Assembly: GCF_000701465.1 (NCBI RefSeq)
Contig: NZ_JNIY01000005.1
Coordinates: 186,001 to 250,000, forward strand
Direction of reading: 5' to 3'
Origin: Paraoerskovia marina DSM 21750
Lineage (GTDB): Bacteria > Actinomycetota > Actinomycetes > Actinomycetales > Cellulomonadaceae
Length of the DNA stretch: 64,000 nucleotides
Part shown: positions 32,197 to 42,841 of the stretch, piece by piece
Layout: the number at the start of each line of letters is the position of its first letter
How positions within the stretch are numbered: position 1 is the stretch's first letter
Notes under the pieces: generated by a model
Seen by the model: the letters and a program-made list of their open reading frames with translations, nothing else
Databases searched by the model: none
Told to the model about the DNA's origin: nothing
Position numbers and translations under genes: made by a program

Positions 32197-33573
32197 ATGC
32201 CCGACGACGTGACCTCCGCCACTGTGCCCGCGCCTGCGTCAGGGGGCCGCCGTCGCCAGGTCGTGGCCTGGTCCCTCTGGGACTGGGGGTCGGCCGCGTT
32301 CAACGCCGTCGTCACCACCTTCGTCTTCACCCGCTGGATCACGAGCGAGGACTTCGTCGAGCAGGGCGCGGACGCGACGGCCGTCATGGCGGAGCACTCC
32401 GCGTGGCTCGGCTGGGGACTCGCAGCGGCCGGCCTGGTGATCGCCGTCCTCGCCCCCGCGATCGGGACGCTCGCGGACGCGTCCGGACGACGCAAGCTCT
32501 GGCTCGGCATCAACTCGGCCATGGTCTTCGCCTCGATGGTCGCGATGTTCTTCGTCCGCCCCGAGCCGGGCTCGCTCTCGGACGCGGTGATCCTCGGGGT
32601 CGTCCTGCTGAGCGTCGGCAACGTGTTCTTCGAGCTCGCGTCGGTGGCCTACAACGCCCTGCTCCTGCAGATCTCGACGCCGGACACGATCGGCCGCGTG
32701 AGCGGATGGGGCTGGGGCGCGGGGTACGTGGGTGGCATCGTCCTCCTCCTCGTCCTCTTCGTCGGCTTCATCAACCCCGACGTCGGGTGGTTCGGTGTGA
32801 CGGGCGAGGACGGGATGAACATCCGCGTCTCGGTGCTGATCTCGGCCTTCTGGTTCGCGCTCTTCGCCGTCCCGGTCCTCACCATGGTCCCGGAGGAGCC
32901 GCGCACGGCGGCCAGGACCTCCCTCGGCGTCGCAGACGCGTACCGCAAGCTCGGCCGCGACATCGCCGGCCTGTGGCGCACTCAGCGCTCGACGCTCTGG
33001 TACCTCGTCGCCAGCGCGATCTATCGCGACGGACTCGCCGGGGTCTTCACGTTCGGGGCCGTCATCGCCTCCGGGACCTTCGGCTTCTCCGCGAGCGAGG
33101 TCATCGTGTTCGCGATCGCGGCGAACCTCGTCGCCGGACTCTCGACCTTCGTCGGGGGTTGGCTGGACGACAAGGTCGGCCCGCGCCGCGTCGTCGTCTG
33201 GTCGCTCGTCATCCTGGTGGCCGCGGGCCTGGGCGTCTTCTTCCTGCACGACGGCGGGACGACCGTCTTCTGGGTCTGCGGACTCGTCCTCTCCGGATGC
33301 GTCGGGCCGGCACAGTCGGCCAGCCGCGCGCTCCTCGGTCGACTGGCCACCCCCGGCCACGAGGCCGAGGCGTTCGGCCTGTACGCGACGACGGGCCGCG
33401 CCGCAAGCTTCCTGGCACCCCTCGCCTTCTCCGTGGCGGTGACGCTGGGCGGTGCCCAGTACTGGGGGATCCTGGGGCTCGTCGCCGTCATCCTGCTCGG
33501 TCTCGTCGTCCTGCTCCGCGTGCGCTTCCCGGCCGGACTCGGGATCAACGGTGCCCGCGACCGGAAAGGATGA
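32197..33573 (+). CDS. MFS transporter, UMF1 family
   Basis: Twelve-helix transporter of 458 residues. The N-terminal [20 protein letters not shown] segment is the signature of the UMF1 (Atg22-like) family, as is the large extracellular region between early helices. Substrate unknown; some relatives act in amino-acid or drug efflux. Encoded alone, divergent from aroQ, upstream of the Fic gene. Confidence 0.85.
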   Translation: MPDDVTSATVPAPASGGRRRQVVAWSLWDWGSAAFNAVVTTFVFTRWITSEDFVEQGADATAVMAEHSAWLGWGLAAAGLVIAVLAPAIGTLADASGRRKLWLGINSAMVFASMVAMFFVRPEPGSLSDAVILGVVLLSVGNVFFELASVAYNALLLQISTPDTIGRVSGWGWGAGYVGGIVLLLVLFVGFINPDVGWFGVTGEDGMNIRVSVLISAFWFALFAVPVLTMVPEEPRTAARTSLGVADAYRKLGRDIAGLWRTQRSTLWYLVASAIYRDGLAGVFTFGAVIASGTFGFSASEVIVFAIAANLVAGLSTFVGGWLDDKVGPRRVVVWSLVILVAAGLGVFFLHDGGTTVFWVCGLVLSGCVGPAQSASRALLGRLATPGHEAEAFGLYATTGRAASFLAPLAFSVAVTLGGAQYWGILGLVAVILLGLVVLLRVRFPAGLGINGARDRKG

Positions 33574-33597
33574 CGAGCACGACGCTTATCATCCTTT
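33565..33597 (+). promoter_or_regulatory. Inverted repeat at the Fic promoter
   Basis: Perfect nine-base arms AAAGGATGA (33565-33573, ending at the MFS stop) and TCATCCTTT (33589-33597) are 15 bases apart. The right arm coincides with the -35 position of the leaderless Fic promoter. It could be an operator for the winged-helix domain of Fic, or a weak terminator for the MFS gene. Confidence 0.5.
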
Positions 33598-33614
33598 AAT
33601 CAACGACCGAGTGC

Positions 33615-33620
33615 TACGGT
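33615..33620 (+). promoter_or_regulatory. -10 box of a leaderless Fic promoter
   Basis: TACGGT ends six bases before the Fic ATG, in an AT-rich pocket. Confidence 0.5.
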
Positions 33621-33626
33621 GACGAG

Positions 33627-34838
33627 ATGTCATCCGCTTCGACCCCCTGGCCCGCGACCGCCGGCGAGGAGCACCGCTGGCGCTCGTCGCTGCCGCCGGA
33701 AGCGCTCTCTCGCAGTGCGGCCGAGCGTCTCCGCAGGCCGTACACCTCCGCCGTCGTACCGAGGATCGCGGACACCGACGTCCGCGTGCCGCGCGCGACC
33801 GCAGCCGCCGCCGAGGAGGCCTCGCGCCTGATCGGAGACTTCGACCAGGAGGTCGGCAGAAACGTCGCGCCGTTCGCAGCGGTGCTCCTGCGCTCGGAGT
33901 CGGCCTCGTCGTCGCAGATCGAGAACCTCACGTCGGGCGCACGTCAGATCGCGCTCGCCGAGATCGGTGAGGACGCCCGCGCGAACGCGCAGCAGATCGT
34001 CGGCAACGTCCGCGCGATGACCGCCGCCGTAAACCTGTCCGAGGGGGTCGACATCACCGGGATCCTGACGATGCACGACGCACTGATGTCCCCGGCCCCG
34101 TACGCCGGGGAGCTCCGCACGGAGCAGGTCTGGATCGGCGGCACCGCGTACTCGCCGCACGACGCCGTCTTCACACCTCCCCACCACGACCGCCTGACCG
34201 ACGACCTTGCCGACCTGGTCGCGTTCGCACGACGAACCGACGTTCCGGCGCTCACGCACGCTGCGGTCGCCCACGCGCAGTTCGAGACGATCCACCCGTT
34301 CGTCGACGGCAACGGCCGGACGGGGCGAGCGCTCATCCATGCACTCCTCAGGCACCGCGGGCTGACCCGGACCGTGACCGTGCCCGTCTCCGCCGGCCTG
34401 CTCGTCGACACGGAGGGGTACTTCTCAGCGTTGACCGCCTTCCGCGCAGGAGACGCCGCACCGATCGTGGACGCGCTCTCCGCCGCAGCGGTCCTCTCCG
34501 TGTCGAACGGTCGTCGCCTCGTCGCCGATCTGCTCGACGCCCGTGCCACCTGGGCCGCGAACCTCACCGCGCGCGCAGACTCGGCCGCGTGGCCGCTCCT
34601 CGACGTCGTCCTGCGCCACCCCGTGCTCGGGACCGAGCTGGTGCGAGAGCAGCTCGGCGTCACCCAACCGAACGCCCGGCGCGCCATCGACCGGCTGGTG
34701 GACGCCGGTGCGCTCGTCGAGGTCGGCGGGCGACGGCGGTCGATCCTCTGGCAGGCACCCCAGGTCCTCACCGCCCTCGACGAGTTCGCAGCACGCGCGG
34801 GACGTCGGCGCCTCGGCTCCCCTGCCTCGGTGGACTGA
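33627..34838 (+). CDS. Fic-domain AMPylase with built-in inhibitory helix and C-terminal winged helix
   Basis: 403-residue Fic protein. The catalytic motif HPFVDGNGRTGR (near residues 216-227) is complete, so AMP transfer to a target hydroxyl is expected. An inhibitory SSQIEN motif of the (S/T)xxxE(G/N) type near residue 98 places it in the self-inhibited class II, which explains the lack of a separate antitoxin gene. The last 80 residues form a winged helix (VREQLGVTQPNARRAIDRLVDAGALVEV-like), suggesting DNA binding, perhaps to its own promoter. Confidence 0.9.
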   Translation: MSSASTPWPATAGEEHRWRSSLPPEALSRSAAERLRRPYTSAVVPRIADTDVRVPRATAAAAEEASRLIGDFDQEVGRNVAPFAAVLLRSESASSSQIENLTSGARQIALAEIGEDARANAQQIVGNVRAMTAAVNLSEGVDITGILTMHDALMSPAPYAGELRTEQVWIGGTAYSPHDAVFTPPHHDRLTDDLADLVAFARRTDVPALTHAAVAHAQFETIHPFVDGNGRTGRALIHALLRHRGLTRTVTVPVSAGLLVDTEGYFSALTAFRAGDAAPIVDALSAAAVLSVSNGRRLVADLLDARATWAANLTARADSAAWPLLDVVLRHPVLGTELVREQLGVTQPNARRAIDRLVDAGALVEVGGRRRSILWQAPQVLTALDEFAARAGRRRLGSPASVD

Positions 34839-34876
34839 GGGCTTCTTGCGCTGCGCAACCACGGTGGGTTGACCAC

Positions 34877-34892
34877 GCTTGGCACACTATTT
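34877..34892 (+). repeat. Copy 2 of the 16-base intergenic repeat
   Basis: Same GCTTGGCACACTATTT as at 10575-10590. Here it follows TTGACC (34869-34874), and a TATGCC lies 17 bases after that hexamer, so it may sit inside a promoter for the gene at 35123. The 285-base gap between Fic and that gene holds nothing else clear. Confidence 0.45.
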
Positions 34893-35122
34893 ATGCCAGG
34901 GCCTTGTCCGCGAGCGCCCGTCAGGTCCTCGTGCGCCGTTTCGTGACGTCCCCTGCGCCGTGCAGGCGGGGCGCGTTCGTCGGCGTGGTGGTCGGCGGCC
35001 GGGCCTGGTGGTCGGTGGCGGGTGGAAAGGGGCGTACGGTTCGAGGCAGAGCCTCCCCTGGTGGGCCCGGTGGCTGCTGGTGCGATTCTCTCGAAACCGC
35101 CTGGGCCCTGGAGGACACCGTC

Positions 35123-36274
35123 ATGACTCCCCTGACTCTTGGCATTCTTGCCCGGTCGCGCAAGGAGAACGAGCTGCGCCTGGCGATCCATCCGCGTCAT
35201 CTGCGGCAGATCCCTGAGGATCTTCGTCCGTTCGTGCTGCTGGAGCGCGGTTACGGCGAGCGGTTCGGGTTCTCGGACGAGCAGGTGGGCGCGTGGGTGG
35301 GTGGTCTGCGGTCTCGGGAGGAGCTGGTCGCGGAGTCGGACGTGGTGCTGGCGCCGAAGCCGTTGCTGAGCGACGTCGCGGAGCTGCGGGAGGGTCAGAC
35401 GCTGTGGGGGTGGCCGCACTGTGTCCAGGACTCTGAGCTGACGCAGGTGGCGATCGACCGGTCGTTGACGTTGATCGCGTTCGAGGCGATGAACCACTGG
35501 GGTCCGGACGGGGCGTTCAACCTGCACGTGTTTCACAAGAACAACGAGCTGGCGGGGTACAGCTCGGTGCTGCATGCGATGCAGCTGGCGGGGATGGCCG
35601 GGGACTACGGTCCGCGGCTGCGTGCGGTGGTGATCGGGTTCGGTGCGACGGCGCGTGGCGCGGTGACGGCGTTGGATGCTCTGGGGGTGCATGACGTCGA
35701 CGTGCTGACGCGTCGGGACGTGGCGGCGGTGGCGGCCCCGATCCATTCGGCGCGCATCGTCCGGTTGGACGACGATCCGAGCGGGGGCCGGGTGGGGCAC
35801 GCGGTGACTGCGGAGGGCCGGGTGCCGTTGCCGGAGTTCCTGGGTGAGCACGACATCATCGTCAACTGCGTGCTGCAGGACACCGAGGCTCCGTTGATGT
35901 TCTTGACGGACGATGATCTGCCGGACCTTGCGTCGGGGACGGTGATCGTGGACGTGTCGTGCGACGAGGGTATGGCGTTCGGCTGGGCCCGGCCGACGTC
36001 GTTCGAGGAGCCGGCGTTCGCCGTCGGGAACGGGGTGCTGTACTACGCGGTCGACCACAGTCCTTCGTACCTGTGGAACTCTGCGACGTGGGAGATCAGC
36101 TCTGCCTTGATGTCGTTTCTTCGTACGGTCATGGGTGGGCCCGACGCCTGGGTGGAGGACGAGACGGTGCGTCGCGCGATCGAGGTCCGTGACGGCGTCG
36201 TGCTGAACCCGGCGATCCTTGCCTTCCAGGGGCGGGATGCCGACTACCCGCACGCTGTCGGACGTCGCGACTAG
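35123..36274 (+). CDS. ceo: Putative N5-(carboxyethyl)ornithine synthase
   Basis: 383-residue oxidoreductase of the alanine dehydrogenase / transhydrogenase-like superfamily. The start LGILARSRKENELRLAIHP and the dinucleotide site AVVIGFGATARGA resemble Ceo, which reductively joins ornithine and pyruvate with NADPH. The ATG has GGAGG eight bases upstream. Codons end in G and use TTG and GTG more freely than the C-ending neighbours, hinting at transfer. It stands alone; no ornithine pathway gene is adjacent. A related opine-type or alanine dehydrogenase activity is possible. Confidence 0.65.
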   Translation: MTPLTLGILARSRKENELRLAIHPRHLRQIPEDLRPFVLLERGYGERFGFSDEQVGAWVGGLRSREELVAESDVVLAPKPLLSDVAELREGQTLWGWPHCVQDSELTQVAIDRSLTLIAFEAMNHWGPDGAFNLHVFHKNNELAGYSSVLHAMQLAGMAGDYGPRLRAVVIGFGATARGAVTALDALGVHDVDVLTRRDVAAVAAPIHSARIVRLDDDPSGGRVGHAVTAEGRVPLPEFLGEHDIIVNCVLQDTEAPLMFLTDDDLPDLASGTVIVDVSCDEGMAFGWARPTSFEEPAFAVGNGVLYYAVDHSPSYLWNSATWEISSALMSFLRTVMGGPDAWVEDETVRRAIEVRDGVVLNPAILAFQGRDADYPHAVGRRD

Positions 36275-36726
36275 TCGATGCGGTGGGCGACCCGGTCGCA
36301 CAGGGGCAGCCACGCGTCCCGGGGTCTCCACTCCCAGGTGACGGTCTGGGTGCGGCCGTCCGCGCTGAACTCGAACGTCGCTCGTTCGTGCTCGCCGGTG
36401 AGCGTCCACGTGCGACGGTCGACGGTCATCGTGTAGTCGCGGGCGTACCCGTGGTTCTCGACGGTCCGTGCGAAGTAGCGTTCGGTGTCGCGGTCCCACC
36501 CGAGGATGCTGAGGGTGTCGAAGGGACCGTTGGCGCGTTCGTCCTGGATGACGAAGTACTTGCCGGTGTGCCAGCGTGCGGTGTGGATGCTTCGCCACGG
36601 GGCGGGTTCTGCGTACGGGTCGGCCGGTGTCTGGGTGGGTCCACCGTAGGAGACCCCTTCGGCGTGCCAGCTGCCGACGAAGACCGCGAGCGCCTCGTGC
36701 GGTCCCCCGGTGGTGGTGTCGGTCAT
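36271..36726 (-). CDS. DUF1579 family protein
   Basis: 151-residue protein matching the DUF1579 pattern: a VFVGSWHAEG-type N-terminus followed by alternating beta strands, probably a small lipocalin-like barrel. Function unknown. Its stop shares the four bases CTAG with the stop of the convergent gene at 35123. Preceded at a distance by a MarR-like regulator on the same strand. Confidence 0.75.
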   Translation of the reverse strand: MTDTTTGGPHEALAVFVGSWHAEGVSYGGPTQTPADPYAEPAPWRSIHTARWHTGKYFVIQDERANGPFDTLSILGWDRDTERYFARTVENHGYARDYTMTVDRRTWTLTGEHERATFEFSADGRTQTVTWEWRPRDAWLPLCDRVAHRID

Positions 36727-36896
36727 GGTGTCCCCGTCCTGGTCGGTCCGTCCGTCTCCTGGTGGCTGTCCGCGAGCGCCCGGGCGTTCTCGACGGCCGC
36801 CGGCTGTCTTCCATGGTGTGCCCGAGAGCTCGATGCGCGCGATCGGGGGTGCACGGGACCGGGCGCGTGTCGGCGGGGCTGCGGCGGAGGTGCCCC

Positions 36897-37181
36897 CTAG
36901 TCGACGAAGGCCAGGATCGACGCTCGACCGCGCGGCGTCAGGGTGATCGCCCGGGCCCGCCCGTCGAGCTCGTGCTGTCGACGTTCGAGGTATCCGCCTG
37001 CCTCGAGCCGGTCGAGGATGCCCGACGTCGTGGCCGCGCTGACCTGCAGGCGGTTCGCGAGCTCTGTCGCCCGCTGGGGGTCGTGCGCGTGGAGGATCGC
37101 GAGGACGCGCAGCTGCTGCATGGTGAGCGTCGTGCTCGAGATGGCGGCCAGTCGCCGCCTCACCTGATCGGAAGGGGTCAC
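36897..37181 (-). CDS. Short MarR-like winged-helix regulator
   Basis: About 94 residues from a GTG. The winged-helix core is clear (TMQQLRVLAILHAHDPQRATELANRL, then VSAATTSGILDRLEAGGYL and ERRQHELDGRARAITLTPRG). The N-terminal helix and the C-terminal dimerisation helices that complete normal 140-residue MarR proteins are missing or very short. Weak AGG upstream. It may regulate the downstream DUF1579 gene, or be a remnant. Confidence 0.6.
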   Translation of the reverse strand: MTPSDQVRRRLAAISSTTLTMQQLRVLAILHAHDPQRATELANRLQVSAATTSGILDRLEAGGYLERRQHELDGRARAITLTPRGRASILAFVD

Positions 37182-37282
37182 GCTGCTGATCCTGGCAACC
37201 GCACCTGTGTGCGAGCCATGAAGGACCCGGGCGGTTCCCGAGCGTTCGGTGTGGGTCTCGACCGGACGACGGTGCCGGTACG

Positions 37283-37498
37283 TCAGCGGTCGTCGTCGTC
37301 CACGTGTTCGAGGATGTCTCCCGGTTGACACTCGAGCTGGCGACAGATGGCGTCGAGCGTGCCGAGGCGCACGGCCTTGGCCTTGCCGGTCTTGAGGATC
37401 GACAGGTTGGCGACCGTGATACCGACTCGCTCGGCGAGCTCGGTCAGGGTCATCTTGCGCTCGACGAGCATCCGGTCGAGACGGACGGCGATCGCCAT
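37283..37498 (-). CDS. Small Cro/C1-type HTH regulator (YozG-like)
   Basis: 71-residue protein that is almost entirely a helix-turn-helix (KMTLTELAERVGITVANLSILKTGKAKAVRLGTLDAICRQL). Such proteins are usually encoded just after a DUF2975 membrane protein, and here the ATG shares a TGATG junction with that gene's stop. Likely controls its own operon. Confidence 0.85.
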   Translation of the reverse strand: MAIAVRLDRMLVERKMTLTELAERVGITVANLSILKTGKAKAVRLGTLDAICRQLECQPGDILEHVDDDDR

Positions 37499-37960
37499 CA
37501 GACCGTCAACCTCTGCTCGTTCTCGATGTCTGCCCCGTGGCGAGACACCTCGGCCACGAGGAGGACCAGGACACCGAGGGCGATCTGGACGAAGTCCACA
37601 CCGGTCGAGGCGCCGTCCCACGGTGCGAGCATCATCTCTTCGGCAAAGGACTGCGCGCCGTAGCCGGTCTGGACGATGGACGTGTAGTGGCTCAGCAGGG
37701 GCCGGTGCCGCGCCTACGATCGCCAGCCATCCCAGACCACGCAGCAACCGCACGGTGCGAGGACTGAACGCCGTTCCCGCGGCCGCAGCCGCGAGAAGCC
37801 GCCACACCATCGCGAGCCATGCGACGACCCCCACCCCGACGAGCACCTTCTCGACGAGCTGGGCGGCGACGAAGGTGCTCCATCCCCCGCTCGAGGCGAG
37901 CTGGACCTCGCGCGTCAGTCGCACGGTGACCGGCTGCACATCGGCAGAAGGGGCCGTCAC
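37498..37960 (-). pseudogene. DUF2975 membrane protein gene with a +1 frameshift
   Basis: The N-terminal part from the start at 37960 reads through about 85 codons to GWLAIVGAA with DUF2975-like membrane helices. The C-terminal part continues in another frame as LLSHYTSIVQTGYGAQSF through ALGVLVLLVAEVSRHG to a stop at 37498. Removing one base from the run of four C/G at 37698-37701 restores a single frame of about 153 residues, the normal length. A sequencing error, a true pseudogene, or phase variation are all possible. Confidence 0.75.
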
Positions 37961-38158
37961 CCTGTCCGCGGTTTACCAGAACGTCGACCGCCCACCGCGC
38001 AAGGCCCCCTTCGAGGAGTGCGACATGATCGACGTGCCCAGCGCGGGATCCGAGATCGGACCGCGCCGGCCGAGTGCGGCGACACTCGAGACCGCGTGCT
38101 GGACCTCCGCGCACCGTCCCGCCGGTGCAGACCGGCGCGCAGGGCATAGGTTCGACCC
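37961..38158. other. Divergent intergenic region
   Basis: 198 bases between the frameshifted DUF2975 gene and the alpha/beta hydrolase. It contains the leaderless -10 of the hydrolase; nothing else clear is seen. Confidence 0.3.
38147..38152 (+). promoter_or_regulatory. -10 box of a leaderless alpha/beta hydrolase promoter
   Basis: TAGGTT ends six bases before the ATG at 38159. Confidence 0.45.
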
Positions 38159-39121
38159 ATGACGAACGCCGCACCCTCTGTGCCCTGGGCTCCGGACGCG
38201 CCGCTCGGTGACGCGTTTGAGTCGGCCCCGATCGCCGGCGCGACGCTCGTCCGGCCACGCCGGACGCCGTCCGATCCGCGAGGCGTCGTCGTCCACCTGC
38301 ACGGCTACAATGACTACTTCTTCCAGGCGCACCTCGCCGAGGCGTTCACACGAGCCGGGTTCGCCTTCTACGCCGTCGACGCCCGCCGCGCAGGTCGGTC
38401 CCTGCGACCGGGCGAGGTCCCGCACTACCAGTCGGACCTGCACGAGCAGGCGACCGACCTGAGCACGGCCGTGGCTCTGGCGCGGGCCGCGCACCCCGGC
38501 CTCCCGCTGATCGTGCACGCGCACTCCACCGGAGGGCTGGTGGCCGCGCTGTGGGCCCATTCGCACCGCGAGCGCCGCACGGTCGACGCGTTGGTGCTGA
38601 ACAGCCCGTTCCTGGACGTGGGGGCCAGCAGCTGGTTGTCGCCGGTGGCGTTCGCGATGCTCGACGTCGCGGCGCCGTTGTCACCGATGGTGCAGGTGAC
38701 GTCCGCGCCGTCCTGGTACGCGACGTATCAGCATGTCGAGCACGGAGGGCGCTGGGACTTCGACACGTCGTTGAAGCGTCCGCAGGGGCTGCCGGCGCGG
38801 GCAGGCTGGCTGCGTGCGGTGGTGCGCGCTCAGGTGCGGTTGGCAGCGGGGCTCGAGGTGGGATGCCCGGTGCTGGTCGCACACTCGGCGTCCTCGGGCA
38901 TCGACTCCCCGGACAACCCGTTGCTCGATGCCCAGGACACGGTGCTCGACGTCGCCCACATCGAACGGTTGGCGCCGCGGTTGGGCGACGACGTGCGGAC
39001 GGTGGCGGTCGAGGGCGGGGTGCACGACCTGTCGCTGTCGGCACCAGCACCTCGCGCGCTGTACCTCGACGAGGTGTTGTCGTTCGCCGCGAGCGCCGGT
39101 TCGGCCGGTGGTGCCCCGTGA
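38159..39121 (+). CDS. Alpha/beta hydrolase, monoacylglycerol-lipase-like
   Basis: 320-residue serine hydrolase of the S33/lysophospholipase group. HGYNDYFFQ near residue 48 is the oxyanion-hole region. The nucleophile elbow is HAHSTGG (Ala instead of the first Gly), and the catalytic His is probably in GGVHDLSLS near the end. Likely releases fatty acids from acylglycerols or lysophospholipids. Its TGA overlaps the GTG of the phosphodiesterase gene (GTGA), so both act in one pathway (inference). Confidence 0.85.
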   Translation: MTNAAPSVPWAPDAPLGDAFESAPIAGATLVRPRRTPSDPRGVVVHLHGYNDYFFQAHLAEAFTRAGFAFYAVDARRAGRSLRPGEVPHYQSDLHEQATDLSTAVALARAAHPGLPLIVHAHSTGGLVAALWAHSHRERRTVDALVLNSPFLDVGASSWLSPVAFAMLDVAAPLSPMVQVTSAPSWYATYQHVEHGGRWDFDTSLKRPQGLPARAGWLRAVVRAQVRLAAGLEVGCPVLVAHSASSGIDSPDNPLLDAQDTVLDVAHIERLAPRLGDDVRTVAVEGGVHDLSLSAPAPRALYLDEVLSFAASAGSAGGAP

Positions 39122-39906
39122 GCGGGCGTCCGACGTCGTGGGCGTTTCCGTACTTCGACGCACCGGGCGGCGTGGTCGCACTCGCGCATCGTGGCTTCTC
39201 GCTCTCGGGACTGGAGAACTCGATGGCGGCGTTCGCCGGAGCGGTCGACCTCGGGTTCGGCTACGTCGAGACCGACGCCCATGCCACCCGTGACGGTGTG
39301 GCGGTGGCTCTGCACGACGCATCGCTGGACCGGACGACGGATGCGCACGGGCTCGTCGCGGAGCTTCCCTGGGCGAAGGTGCGCGAGGCCCGCATCGGTG
39401 GCGTCGAGCCGGTCCCGCTCCTGGAGGACGTGCTCGGGACGTGGCCGGACCTGCGGGTCAACATCGACGTCAAGGCCGCCTCGGGGGCGGTGCCGGTGGC
39501 CGAGGCGGTCGCCCGGACCGGCGCGTGGGACCGGGTCTGCGTCACGTCGTTCTCCCGGGCACGCCGTCGGGCAACCCTGACCGCTCTGGGACGGGCCGTC
39601 GCGACGTCGGCGGCCACCGGGGAGGTGGCGGCCTTCGTCGGCGCCGCGCGGTTGCGCTCGGCCCGACTCGCTCGCTGCGCGCTGGCGGACGTCCAGGCGC
39701 TGCAGGTCCCCGTGCGCCAAGGACCGGTGACGGTCGTCGACCGCTCGACGGTCGCCGCCGCCCACCGGGCGGGCCGGCAGGTACACGTGTGGACCATTAA
39801 CGCAGTCGACCACATGCACCAGCTGCTCGACCTCGGGGTCGACGGTCTGGTGACCGACCGCGCGGAACTGCTCGAGAAGGTGCTGCGCGCCCGCGGCGTG
39901 TGGTGA
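39118..39906 (+). CDS. Glycerophosphodiester phosphodiesterase
   Basis: 262 residues from the coupled GTG. ALAHRGFSLSGLENSMAAF holds the catalytic His and Arg; ETDAHATRDGVAVALHD holds the metal-binding Glu and Asp and the second catalytic His. The protein ends VHVWTINAVDHMHQLLDLGVDGLVTD, as typical. No signal peptide, so cytoplasmic. It would release glycerol 3-phosphate from deacylated phospholipids, matching the upstream hydrolase. Confidence 0.9.
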   Translation: MSGRPTSWAFPYFDAPGGVVALAHRGFSLSGLENSMAAFAGAVDLGFGYVETDAHATRDGVAVALHDASLDRTTDAHGLVAELPWAKVREARIGGVEPVPLLEDVLGTWPDLRVNIDVKAASGAVPVAEAVARTGAWDRVCVTSFSRARRRATLTALGRAVATSAATGEVAAFVGAARLRSARLARCALADVQALQVPVRQGPVTVVDRSTVAAAHRAGRQVHVWTINAVDHMHQLLDLGVDGLVTDRAELLEKVLRARGVW

Positions 39907-39916
39907 GTGCGCCGAC

Positions 39917-41626
<1,710 letters not shown>

Positions 41627-42841
41627 TCAGCGCAGGTTCTCCGGGATGGCGGCGAGGTACGACTCGACGTTGCGGCGGATCTCCGGCACCGAGTCACCAC
41701 CGAACTTCTCGAGGGCGGCCTGGGCCAGGGTGAGCGCGACCATGGCCTCGGCGACGACGGCGGCCGGCGGGACGGCACAGACGTCGGAGCGCTGGTGCTG
41801 GGCCGTGGAGGCCTCGCCCGTGGCGGTGTCGATCGTTCGCAGCGCCCGCGGGACGGTCGAGATCGGCTTCATCGCGGCGCGCACGCGCAGGACCTCACCG
41901 TTGGTCATACCGCCCTCGACGCCGCCGGCCCGGTTGCTCAGGCGGGTGATGCGGCCGTCCTCGCGGACCATCTCGTCGTGGGCCGCGGACCCACGACGGC
42001 GTGCCGTGCGGAAGCCGTCGCCGACCTCCACCCCCTTGATGGCCTGGATCCCCATCAGCTCGGCCGCCAGGCGCGCGTCCAGGCGCCGGTCGGCGTGGAC
42101 GTAGGACCCGATACCCGTCGGTACGTCGTAGGCCAGCACCTCGACGACACCGCCGAGCGTGTCGCCGTCCTTGTGGCACTGGTCGATCTCGGCGACCATC
42201 GCCGCCGAGGTCTCGGGGTCGAAGCAGCGCACCGGGTCGGCGTCGAGAGCGGCGACGTCGTCCGCCGTCGGCAGGACGGCGTCCTCGGGCACCTCGACGG
42301 GACCGATGGCGACCACGTGGGAGACGAGCCGGACGCCGAACGCCTGCTCGAGCAGATGGGCGGCCGCCGTCCCGAGCGCCACGCGGGTGGCGGTCTCGCG
42401 CGCCGACGCACGCTCCAGGACGGGACGGGCGTCGTCGAACCCGTACTTGCGCATGCCCACCAGGTCGGCGTGTCCGGGACGTGGCCGGGTCAGCGGACGG
42501 TTGCGCGCAACCTCCCGCACGTCACCCGTGCCCGCGTCGACCTGCAGCGCCTCGGGCGGGACCGGGTCTGCCGACATCACGTCGACCCACTTGGGCCACT
42601 CGGTGTTGCCGATCTCGATCGCGAGCGGACCACCCTGGGAGATCCCGTGACGCAGGCCGCCGAGAATGCGCACCTGGTCCTTCTCGAACTTCATCCGCGC
42701 CCCGCGGCCGTAGCCGAGCCGGCGGCGGGCAAGAGCATCCTGGACGTCGGCCGTCACGATCTCGACGCCGGCGGGAAGCCCCTCAAGGATCCCGACCAGC
42801 GCCTCACCGTGCGACTCACCTGAGGTCAACCACCGAAGCAT
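41627..42841 (-). CDS. aroC: Chorismate synthase
   Basis: Converts EPSP to chorismate with reduced FMN. The protein starts [19 protein letters not shown] and shows [14 protein letters not shown] and [14 protein letters not shown]. 404 residues. GGAGG lies nine bases before the ATG. First gene of aroC-aroK-aroB, divergent from the prepilin peptidase gene. Confidence 0.96.
   Translation of the reverse strand: MLRWLTSGESHGEALVGILEGLPAGVEIVTADVQDALARRRLGYGRGARMKFEKDQVRILGGLRHGISQGGPLAIEIGNTEWPKWVDVMSADPVPPEALQVDAGTGDVREVARNRPLTRPRPGHADLVGMRKYGFDDARPVLERASARETATRVALGTAAAHLLEQAFGVRLVSHVVAIGPVEVPEDAVLPTADDVAALDADPVRCFDPETSAAMVAEIDQCHKDGDTLGGVVEVLAYDVPTGIGSYVHADRRLDARLAAELMGIQAIKGVEVGDGFRTARRRGSAAHDEMVREDGRITRLSNRAGGVEGGMTNGEVLRVRAAMKPISTVPRALRTIDTATGEASTAQHQRSDVCAVPPAAVVAEAMVALTLAQAALEKFGGDSVPEIRRNVESYLAAIPENLR

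Noticed and set aside
34881-34892. TGGCAC-containing sequence resembling a sigma-54 promoter
   Set aside because: The TTGC half at the correct spacing is missing, and sigma-54 is not found in actinobacteria.
36271-36274. Overlapping convergent stop codons sharing CTAG (also at 43544-43547)
   Set aside because: A neat economy, but CTAG is simply palindromic, so two TAG stops can share it; not evidence of a special element.
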